Assembly: GCA_017960415.1 (NCBI GenBank)
Contig: JAGCZE010000478.1
Coordinates: 1 to 6,308 of the forward strand
Direction of reading: 5' to 3'
Origin: Lachnospiraceae bacterium
GTDB taxonomy: Bacteria > Bacillota_A > Clostridia > Lachnospirales > Lachnospiraceae
DNA: 6,308 nucleotides
This document shows positions 1 through 5,591 of the stretch, one piece after another (the first letter of the stretch is position 1; each line of letters starts with the position of its first letter). Both the position numbers and the translations under genes were made by a program. The notes under the pieces were generated by a model. The model did no database searches and was not told the DNA's origin. It saw only the letters and a list, made by a program, of their open reading frames with translations.

Positions 1-488
1 AAAGCATTATTTCTGGAATAGTAGAGCGTCCTTTTGACATGAAGGAGCTTGTAAACCAGATGAAGAAGCTGGCCGATCTTGATGAGGAGAGAAAAAAGAG
101 AAAGCATATCCTGCTCGTCGATGATGATGTAACGTTCCTCAAAATGATGCAGGACTGGCTTTCGGACTATTACACAGTAACCATTACAAGATCGGGAATG
201 CAGGCTATTACCTATATCGCAACGCATATTCCGGATCTGATACTTCTCGACTACGATATGCCGATCACACCGGTTCCCCAGGTTCTCGAAATGATCCGCA
301 GCGAGCCCAATTCCACAGGTATACCGGTCATTTTCCTGACGGGCAAATCAGATCGTGAGAGTGTGATGAAGGTAATGCAGCTAAAGCCCCAGGGATATCT
401 TCTGAAAAATATGAATAAGACCCAGATACTGAAATCGGTTGCGGATTTCTTCGAAGCCGAGAAGATCAGCAAACATACGAAGCTCTGA
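1..488 (+). CDS. Response regulator with receiver domain, 5'-truncated by window edge (probable tandem receiver protein)
   Basis: The frame is open to the left edge (first full codon at 3). An ATG at 39 exists, but it has no Shine-Dalgarno sequence. The residues before it (GIVERPFDMKELVNQ) read like the last strand and helix of a receiver domain, so I treat 39 as internal. Counting from that ATG, the complete receiver spans about residues 22-140. It has the acidic pocket D28-D30, phosphoacceptor D71 in LLDYDMP, switch Thr T101 in IFLTGK, and the conserved Lys K123. Oddities: the usual GxDG loop after the phospho-Asp is ITPV here, the Lys is followed by Asn rather than Pro, and the upstream tail has ERPF where KPF is usual. 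No DNA-binding or enzymatic output domain follows, so the protein probably works by phosphotransfer or protein contact in the cytoplasm. The gene ends 2 bp from the convergent trhA stop. The receiver call is firm; the tandem arrangement is inferred. Confidence 0.85.
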   Translation, partial: SIISGIVERPFDMKELVNQMKKLADLDEERKKRKHILLVDDDVTFLKMMQDWLSDYYTVTITRSGMQAITYIATHIPDLILLDYDMPITPVPQVLEMIRSEPNSTGIPVIFLTGKSDRESVMKVMQLKPQGYLLKNMNKTQILKSVADFFEAEKISKHTKL

Positions 489-490
489 GA

Positions 491-1144
491 TCACAGGACA
501 GATACATATATAGCGAAGAAATGGCAGATCGTGCCGCCGAGTACGAAGAAATGCCAGATCGAGTGCATATATCTTACGTTGTCGCCGATCCGGTAGACCA
601 CTGCGCCTACAGTATATACCACACCTCCGACCACCAGCATGATGATGCCGAAACGATCCACATTCTGCATCAGGGTTCTGAAGGAAAGTACCACAAGCCA
701 GCCCATGGCCACATTTATGATAGTGGAAACCTTCTCGAATTTGTCCACATTGATTGCATTAAAGACGATACCTATGACTGTCAGGCCCCAGATCACGCCG
801 AAGAGAGTCCAACCTATCCAGCCCTTCAGCGATACCAGCAGGAAGGGCGTATAGGTACCTGCGATCAGCAGAAATACACTGCAGTGGTCAATGACGCGCA
901 GCACGTATTTCGCTTTGCGTGCGGTGATCGCATGATAGAGCGTTGACATCAGGTACAGGAATATCATCGTAAAACCGAATATTGACGCACCGACAACTCC
1001 TGCCGCTCCGGTTTCTCCGGTAGCGGCTTTTACTATGCACAGCACACAGGCCGCGATCGCAAGTCCGGTTCCGATGCCGTGGGATATGGAGCTGATGAGT
1101 TCCTCAGCCAGATTGTAGTCGGGTATGGTTATTTCTCTGGACAT
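491..1144 (-). CDS. trhA: PAQR family / hemolysin III-type membrane protein (TrhA-like)
   Basis: This 217-residue integral membrane protein has the usual length and about seven hydrophobic segments of the hemolysin III branch of the PAQR superfamily. Family metal-site residues are visible: H22 in ISSISHG, S67 and H71 in the STLYH motif (SxxxH), D86 in RVIDH, and the C-terminal H194xxxH198 in MHSIWHFFV. AGTYTP at 95-100 is another family signature. Bacterial members are linked to membrane-fluidity homeostasis (TrhA). The historical hemolysin name rests on one Bacillus cereus protein and is not evidence of toxicity here. The start at 1144 has AGAAAGG about 8 nt upstream (1153-1159). The gene lies 99 bp downstream of the YczE-like gene on the same strand and has a plausible promoter of its own overlapping that gene's stop codon. 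Its 3' end faces the response regulator with 2 bp between stops. Confidence 0.9.
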   Translation of the reverse strand: MSREITIPDYNLAEELISSISHGIGTGLAIAACVLCIVKAATGETGAAGVVGASIFGFTMIFLYLMSTLYHAITARKAKYVLRVIDHCSVFLLIAGTYTPFLLVSLKGWIGWTLFGVIWGLTVIGIVFNAINVDKFEKVSTIINVAMGWLVVLSFRTLMQNVDRFGIIMLVVGGVVYTVGAVVYRIGDNVRYMHSIWHFFVLGGTICHFFAIYVSVL

Positions 1145-1160
1145 TTTTGATGCCTTTCTG

Positions 1161-1241
1161 AACGGATCATAGTATTCTGTACAAGTTAATAAAAACTGTT
1201 TGATGTGGTTATGAATACTATGTTACTCTTTTTGATCCGTT
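1161..1241. repeat. Interrupted inverted repeat at the trhA promoter/leader
   Basis: The left arm is one 17-bp block at 1161-1177 (AACGGATCATAGTATTC). Its complement on the right is split: GAATACTATG at 1213-1222 pairs with 1168-1177, and TGATCCGTT at 1233-1241 pairs with 1161-1169. The two right-hand pieces are separated by 10 bp, and both pair perfectly, sharing two left-arm bases. The central loop is 35 nt. The right arm overlaps the -10 and spacer of the proposed trhA promoter. The left arm lies in the trhA leader and ends 1 nt from the ribosome binding site. It could be a pair of protein-binding sites, or a long hairpin in read-through RNA from the upstream gene. Confidence 0.65.
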
Positions 1242-1247
1242 TGTCAA
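1220..1247 (-). promoter_or_regulatory. Putative SigA-type promoter for trhA
   Basis: On the minus strand, TTGACA (1242-1247, perfect -35) is followed after 16 bp by TAACAT (1220-1225, 4 of 6 matches to the -10 consensus). The expected transcript would start near 1213, giving a leader of about 70 nt. The -35 hexamer contains the TGA stop of the upstream YczE-like gene (1244-1246). The -35 is strong, the -10 weak. Confidence 0.5.
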
Positions 1248-1888
1248 GTTTTTTCCCGAGCCATCTTCTTACCGACGACACTTATCACGGGGCCGAGTCC
1301 CAGAGCCATCAGAATGTGACCTATAGAGGGCGTTGAGCCGGCTATCATGCCTATTGCGATCACGGTAAAATCGAAGATCATACGTGACAGAAACTTCGGT
1401 ATCGGCATATGCTCCCCGAAAAATACCGCAACACCGTCATAAGGCGAGACCCCTGTCCCCGAATTCATGTATACGGCAGCACTTATGATAAATCCGGCCA
1501 GTCCGAAAATATATACTAAGGCACGTAACGGCATGTCGGTAAAGGCGGCGCCGGGTATGATCTTTCTCCACAGCCAGCAGAAAAAATCCGCGTAATAGCC
1601 GATCAGGACCATATTAAATACCGTGCCGGGGCCGATCTGTTTTCTGGCAAATATCAGTACGAATACCAGCAGGACCGCATTCAGAAGAAAATGCCAGTTT
1701 CCGAGAGATATCCCGAGCCTTGAAGACACCGAAAGATTCATGAATGTACAGGGATCGGTTCCGAACCCCGCCATGATCAGAAATGACAGGAAAAAGCCCA
1801 TCCCGGTCACGGCCGCGAAGCATACCAACACGCGTTTCCAAAACAGGTGCCTGTCGGTAATATTGAAAAATACAAGTATTCTATCCAT
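1244..1888 (-). CDS. YczE/YyaS/YitT-family membrane protein of unknown function
   Basis: From the ATG at 1888 this is a 214-residue polytopic membrane protein with about six hydrophobic segments (roughly 20-40, 64-82, 86-107, 123-142, 167-185, 189-206). It shows the family's internal two-fold repeat. GFGTDP (41-46), then GPGTVFNMVLIG (86-97) in the first half correspond to GTGVSPYDG (144-152), then SIGHILMALGLGP (188-200) in the second half. Family members are small bacterial membrane proteins with no settled substrate. The frame stays open to a TTG at 1969, but that TTG lies inside the -35 box of a good promoter and the extra 27 residues are polar, so I chose 1888. An AAAGGA lies about 13 nt upstream of the ATG, which is a rather long spacing. 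The stop at 1244-1246 falls inside the proposed trhA promoter. A transporter role would be a guess. Confidence 0.85.
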   Translation of the reverse strand: MDRILVFFNITDRHLFWKRVLVCFAAVTGMGFFLSFLIMAGFGTDPCTFMNLSVSSRLGISLGNWHFLLNAVLLVFVLIFARKQIGPGTVFNMVLIGYYADFFCWLWRKIIPGAAFTDMPLRALVYIFGLAGFIISAAVYMNSGTGVSPYDGVAVFFGEHMPIPKFLSRMIFDFTVIAIGMIAGSTPSIGHILMALGLGPVISVVGKKMAREKT

Positions 1889-1940
1889 TTTGATCTGATT
1901 ATCCTTTTTAAAAATGTTACGTTTTCTGTTTGAGCGATTA

Positions 1941-1969
1941 TTTATAACACATACGGGTTGAAAATGCAA
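1941..1969 (-). promoter_or_regulatory. SigA-type promoter for the YczE-like gene
   Basis: On the minus strand, TTGCAT (1964-1969) is separated by exactly 17 bp from TATAAA (1941-1946). Transcription would begin near 1934 and leave a leader of about 45 nt before the ATG at 1888. This decides the gene start, because the only longer start, TTG at 1967-1969, is part of the -35 box. Confidence 0.7.
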
Positions 1970-2022
1970 GTGACGCTTCTGTAAAAGACCGGCTCATTTA
2001 AAATAGACGGATTTGACGGGAA

Positions 2023-2052
2023 TTGGCAAAACCGGCAGTAAAGGAGTATAAT
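2023..2052 (+). promoter_or_regulatory. SigA-type promoter for the small plus-strand gene
   Basis: TTGGCA (2023-2028, 5 of 6 matches) is followed after 18 bp by a perfect TATAAT (2047-2052). Transcription would start near 2059, about 42 nt upstream of the ATG at 2102. With the minus-strand promoter at 1941-1969 it forms a divergent promoter region; the two -35 boxes are about 54 bp apart, so a shared regulator could bind between them. Confidence 0.7.
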
Positions 2053-2101
2053 CAGGATAAACCATGAAAATTATAAACGATTACGGAAAGGCGGACAGAA
2101 T

Positions 2102-2443
2102 ATGGCTACGATCAACGTTTACGAACAATACTTTAAAGCTGACGGGACTTTTAACGGCGTAAAAAGAAGAGGAGCCCTGGTGATGCTTGTTTCGGACTCC
2201 TCAGCCGGTATGATCAGGTATTCTGCGGCAGTCACCTTCTTCCCTCACAGGGACGACGAAGACTATGCCGTTTCTTATGATGCGTTTTTTGAAAAGGTAC
2301 TCTATGAAGGCAAGGGCAGAAGGTCAAAGAAGAAAGAACAGAACTTCCTTGATTCCTTAAGGGCAACTGTAGACGAAATCTCGGAAGCTGCCGGCGCCAA
2401 AGTCCTGTGGGATGCGCCGCTGCGCGAGGCAAGACGCGGGTAG
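2102..2443 (+). CDS. Small conserved-looking protein of unknown function (113 aa)
   Basis: This is a 113-residue soluble protein with no signal peptide or membrane segment. The N-terminal half looks beta-rich, with hydrophobic stretches at 24-31 (GALVMLVS) and 39-48 (RYSAAVTFFP). An acidic patch DDEDYAVSYDAFF lies at 51-63 and a basic cluster KGRRSKKK at 71-78, followed by a probable amphipathic helix at 80-97. The composition resembles short hypothetical proteins I associate with Clostridia, but I cannot name a domain or function. AAAGG lies about 10 nt before the ATG, and a consensus-like promoter precedes it. The gene is transcribed alone, diverging from the YczE-like gene and converging on the channel gene with 34 bp between stops. 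The basic cluster could contact nucleic acid, but nothing visible proves this. Confidence 0.75.
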   Translation: MATINVYEQYFKADGTFNGVKRRGALVMLVSDSSAGMIRYSAAVTFFPHRDDEDYAVSYDAFFEKVLYEGKGRRSKKKEQNFLDSLRATVDEISEAAGAKVLWDAPLREARRG

Positions 2444-2499
2444 GAGTGATCGAAGGACCTGAAAATCAGTAACGCATTCATTTCTGATCGCCGATCACT
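2444..2499. other. Convergent intergenic region with long-loop inverted repeat
   Basis: The 34 bp between the two convergent stops contain no GC-rich hairpin followed by a T-run. The only symmetry is AGTGATCG (2445-2452), complementary to CGATCACT (2492-2499) with a 39-nt loop. The second arm lies in the last codons of the channel gene and overlaps a small palindrome, GATCGCCGATC (2486-2496). It is weak as a terminator, and I do not call one. Confidence 0.3.
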
Positions 2500-4394
2500 A
2501 TCAGATAGTCTCTCTCATCCGGTGTTAAAATGCTGTCGGGCGAAGGGTTCAGTGAGACGCTTCGTCCTTCGGGGCTGTTGTCAACAAATCCCAGCAGCAC
2601 AAGGCCCATATTGAGGACGGTGTTTTTCAGCTCCCGTACGCTGAGCTGTTTGCCAAGCTCAAGAATATCGCCTGCGCTGACCAGAAACAGGTCTTTTCCT
2701 TCATTACACAGGATCTCATGAAAAACAGGATATAACAGGGGGTCTTCAGCCATCTGGGCCAGTACCATGGATGAAAGGTTGTTGGCGACAATGAAATCTG
2801 TGGGGTCAGAGGCTGATACAAGAGCGCGGTTTTTCTCGCTGAACATTTCCGCAGCGATAGAAAAATCAAGACCTTTTTCCTCTCTCAGCTGTCTCAGCTT
2901 CAGAAGACGGAGCATATTGGTCATATCATCGCCTTCCCTGTCTTCGTCATGGTTGCTTAAGAGGATCACATGGCCGGAATCTGTCATGATGTCGTTCAGT
3001 GCCGAAATGTCATCAACCTGTCCGTCATAGAAGCTGACGGTAAGGTCGTTTCTGTTGGAAGCGGATTCTGTGATCTCTTTGACTTCATCATCGGATACAT
3101 CGGCAAATACAACCTCTGTTTTCATCTCAGGAAGCTCGCGCAGAACGGTATCCGTTACTTCGTTACTGCCGATGATCACAACTTTTTCGGGTTTGTCTGC
3201 CTGAGCTGCGGATATTTTGTTATGAATCTTACTGTTCAGCAGTTCTGTATTATCCGGATCGTCGGGCTTTTTATTATCACGGTTTGAACGAGTCTTATTA
3301 TCAGTTTTGGAAAGATTACTGTCACCTTTCGGTACTATCCGGTAATTCCCTTTATTATCCGTAAAGAAAAGAAGCTTGCTACCCTTGTTCAGAACCGCTT
3401 CGGGGTCCGGAGCCAGCACCAGTCCGCTGCCTGTCTCCATGCCGATCACCGCAGCGCCTTCCGTGCGGTCGGTGATCTCGCGGAAACTTAAGCCTTCTGC
3501 TTCGGGAAATGTATCAAGATAAAATTCCGAACCTTCAAAACTCATAACTTCCATAAAAGCGTCGGAAAGACCGGGCTGGGTGCCCGAATGTGCGAGGATC
3601 CTGGCGAGTATATCGTAGGTCTGGAGCATGATCAGGGATACCCCGCCGGAAGGAAGCAGATAATTATCCTGGGTGACAGAAGCACTGACAACGGTAGTCG
3701 AATTATGCTCCTCTTCCAGAACCTTTTTCACTGCCAGCACCGCTTTAACCGCGCGGCTGTCCTCCATGGGGCTGATAACCACCGACACACTGTCGGGGAT
3801 CGACAGATGGCTTAAGGCAGCAGGATCGCAAATATCAACGTTTCGACAGATGATCCTGACATTCTTCGGAATCTCCACATTGTCCCTGATCAGGTCTTCC
3901 ATTTCGTCGCGTTCCATTTCTTCGGCGATGACAAGAACGGCTTTTTCGTCGCCTGCGGCCAATATCAGCTGTCTGATCAGTTCATATTCTCCCGAGATCA
4001 GGCCGAGGATGACTTTGTGCCCCTGCTCAAGGACCCTTGAATTCCCTTTTCTCAGACCGGTCAGACGGTCCTCGATACCGCTGGAGATAATACCGATCAG
4101 TACACTCGTAAGAAGGAGTCCGGCAACAGCGGCGATGGCAGTCAGGATAACATATCCGGCGCTGCCTTCGTCCGCATAAGGCATCCAGGCATTGATGACA
4201 GTAGCAAGATTGTTCCAGAAGACAGAGAAGAAGCCTCCGTCTTCGGCAAAGCCTCCGGCAGAAATGATCAGGGCAAGAAGCAGTACAACCACAAGAGTTG
4301 CCACTGTCAGCATCTTGATCATACTAATGGTTCCCTTTGACATCCTGGTGTCGAACCAGTAGGTAAAACGTTCCTTGAATCCTGCTTTTTTCAT
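2478..4394 (-). CDS. CASTOR/POLLUX-type putative ion channel with two RCK/TrkA-like domains
   Basis: This 638-residue protein opens with the hallmark of bacterial relatives of plant CASTOR/POLLUX/DMI1 channels (FTYWFDTRMSKGT, 10-22). TM1 is at about 27-47, a possible pore loop at 53-75 (FWNNLATVINAW), and TM2 at about 81-105, followed by SSGIEDRLTGLRKGNSRVLE (104-123). The first RCK/Rossmann-like domain runs about 125-270, starting HKVILGLISGE, with a companion domain to about 347. A second RCK-like domain starts near 403 (EKVVIIGSNEV), and a second companion domain covers about 565-637. Plant members conduct cations, but the role in bacteria is unsettled; RCK domains usually gate channels in response to ions or nucleotides. 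The first nucleotide loop lacks a classic GxGxxG. A polar Asn/Asp/Lys-rich linker at about 346-400 joins the RCK domains. The start has AAGGAGG 10 nt upstream. The gene lies 55 bp after pheA with no visible terminator and is probably in the same operon. Confidence 0.88.
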   Translation of the reverse strand: MKKAGFKERFTYWFDTRMSKGTISMIKMLTVATLVVVLLLALIISAGGFAEDGGFFSVFWNNLATVINAWMPYADEGSAGYVILTAIAAVAGLLLTSVLIGIISSGIEDRLTGLRKGNSRVLEQGHKVILGLISGEYELIRQLILAAGDEKAVLVIAEEMERDEMEDLIRDNVEIPKNVRIICRNVDICDPAALSHLSIPDSVSVVISPMEDSRAVKAVLAVKKVLEEEHNSTTVVSASVTQDNYLLPSGGVSLIMLQTYDILARILAHSGTQPGLSDAFMEVMSFEGSEFYLDTFPEAEGLSFREITDRTEGAAVIGMETGSGLVLAPDPEAVLNKGSKLLFFTDNKGNYRIVPKGDSNLSKTDNKTRSNRDNKKPDDPDNTELLNSKIHNKISAAQADKPEKVVIIGSNEVTDTVLRELPEMKTEVVFADVSDDEVKEITESASNRNDLTVSFYDGQVDDISALNDIMTDSGHVILLSNHDEDREGDDMTNMLRLLKLRQLREEKGLDFSIAAEMFSEKNRALVSASDPTDFIVANNLSSMVLAQMAEDPLLYPVFHEILCNEGKDLFLVSAGDILELGKQLSVRELKNTVLNMGLVLLGFVDNSPEGRSVSLNPSPDSILTPDERDYLIVIGDQK

Positions 4395-4404
4395 CGATAT
4401 GCGG

Positions 4405-4411
4405 CCTCCTT
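4405..4411 (-). promoter_or_regulatory. Strong ribosome binding site of the channel gene
   Basis: AAGGAGG on the minus strand lies 10 nt before the ATG at 4394. It fixes the start directly ahead of the conserved N-terminal amphipathic segment. The 55-bp gap to pheA shows no convincing promoter: a TAGAAT-like -10 has no matching -35. Confidence 0.8.
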
Positions 4412-4449
4412 ATATTCTATTGGTGTTCTGAAAAGCTATTCATTCGGGA

Positions 4450-5589
4450 TCAAATGATCTCACTGTAACTACCCAAATACGCGAAGGTTTCGTACACACT
4501 CTCGAGTTCGCCCATGAACTGCATGAATTTCGGCGAATATACGGGTGTATCAAGGTCAAAATAGAACATGAACTCAAAATCCCTGTCGGGGATCGGACGG
4601 CTCTCAAGCTTGTTTAAGTTGATGCCGAGGGCATAAAGCTTGGAAAGAAGCTTGTACAGCGAGCCGGGTTCGTGGGGGAGCGTCGCCATGATACTCGTTC
4701 TGTCGGCTCCGGGATAGATCTCAAGCTGTTTGGAAATACAGATAAAACGCGTATAATTGGCGGAACTGTCCTGAACGGATGATTTCAGGCAGCGAAGTCC
4801 GTAATACTGCATGCATTCACGTGATGCCAGTGCGGCAATATCGTTTCTTCCGGAAGCGGCAACCATCTTTGCCGCGATCGCCGTATTTTCACAGGGAATG
4901 ATCTTAACGCCTTCAAGAGTCTGAAGGAACGCGCTGCATTGACTGATCGCCTGCTGATGTGAGTAGATCTCCCTGATCTGCGAAATGTCCGAAGAAGGAT
5001 TGGCAAGCAGATTGTGATCAACCTTCAGGCGCAGGCTTCGAACAATACTGAAATTGTACTTCATCATCAGATCGTATACGGAATTGACGGAACCTGCCGT
5101 ACTGTTCTCAAGCGGGATAATACCGTAACGGCACAGGCCTTTATCAACAGCCGAAAATACGGCTTCAAACGCATTAAAGAACATTACATTGGGATAACGG
5201 AAAAGCTTGTTTGCGGCAATATGCGAGTTGGCGCCCTCGATGCCCTGACAGGCAATGACCTCTTTGTCGGGAAACAGCTGAGGTGTTGTTTTCAGGGCAT
5301 TTTGGATCCTCTCAGTCAGAGAATTCTCGTAACCTATCAGCTGTGTCTGGTAACTGCGGCTGAATTCAAACAACATTGCATAAAGCTGCGCGGAATATTC
5401 CTTCAGATGGTCGGGCGTTTTTTCCATAACCTTGAGGATCTTCGCATTTTCACGCTTGCGGTCCAGCACCGGAATGCCGTGTTCCTTCTTATATTCGGCG
5501 ATCTTCGCCGCGGTTTCCATCCTTTCGGTGAACAGCTTGATGAGCTGGTCGTCGATATTGTCTATCTGTTCTCTTAATGTGGGCTCCAT
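4450..5589 (-). CDS. pheA: Bifunctional chorismate mutase / prephenate dehydratase (P-protein)
   Basis: This 379-residue cytoplasmic enzyme converts chorismate to prephenate and then to phenylpyruvate, the committed path to phenylalanine. The N-terminal AroQ-type mutase domain (about 1-85) keeps the residues matching the E. coli P-protein active site: R6, R23, K34, D43, R46, E47, S79 and Q83. The dehydratase domain (about 110-290) shows CQGIEGANS (114-122), PLENSTAGSV (159-168), SHQQAISQC (210-218), and the catalytic-type Thr T280 in YTRF. The C-terminal ACT domain (about 298-376) contains PGSLY (308-312) and ESRP (329-332), the phenylalanine-binding motifs, so feedback inhibition by phenylalanine is expected. 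Length and domain order are normal for the fused enzyme. The start follows aroC by 2 bp, with AGGAGG placed inside the aroC end, indicating translational coupling. The channel gene follows. Confidence 0.97.
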   Translation of the reverse strand: MEPTLREQIDNIDDQLIKLFTERMETAAKIAEYKKEHGIPVLDRKRENAKILKVMEKTPDHLKEYSAQLYAMLFEFSRSYQTQLIGYENSLTERIQNALKTTPQLFPDKEVIACQGIEGANSHIAANKLFRYPNVMFFNAFEAVFSAVDKGLCRYGIIPLENSTAGSVNSVYDLMMKYNFSIVRSLRLKVDHNLLANPSSDISQIREIYSHQQAISQCSAFLQTLEGVKIIPCENTAIAAKMVAASGRNDIAALASRECMQYYGLRCLKSSVQDSSANYTRFICISKQLEIYPGADRTSIMATLPHEPGSLYKLLSKLYALGINLNKLESRPIPDRDFEFMFYFDLDTPVYSPKFMQFMGELESVYETFAYLGSYSEII

Positions 5590-5591
5590 AT

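Noticed and set aside
514..561. Two near-identical 18-bp direct repeats (514-531 and 544-561)
   Set aside because: They encode SIWHFF and TICHFF in the last membrane segment of trhA, a pattern normal for the hemolysin III family, so coding constraint explains them.
521..946. Plus-strand open frame of 141 codons opposite trhA
   Set aside because: His/Asp-rich sequence typical of the antisense of a membrane protein, with no promoter or family match.
1889..1969. Longer start (TTG at 1969) for the YczE-like gene
   Set aside because: The TTG lies in the -35 box of a promoter with ideal 17-bp spacing, so it would not be transcribed.
2064..2162. 32-codon upstream open frame overlapping the start of the small plus-strand gene
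   Set aside because: The predicted transcript starts only about 5 nt before its ATG, excluding the AGGA in front of it, and the peptide shows no leader-peptide pattern.
2414..2425. GC-rich GCGC/GCGC inverted repeat near the end of the small gene as a terminator
   Set aside because: It lies within the coding sequence, has a 4-bp stem and no following T-run.
4395..4449. Possible promoter or terminator between pheA and the channel gene
   Set aside because: A TAGAAT -10-like box has no -35 at suitable distance, and the only hairpin (GATCA/TGATC at 4448-4459) is short and lacks a T-run.
5014..5577. Plus-strand open frame of 187 codons opposite pheA
   Set aside because: It lies antisense to a complete P-protein with all active-site residues, and its composition is that of a shadow frame.
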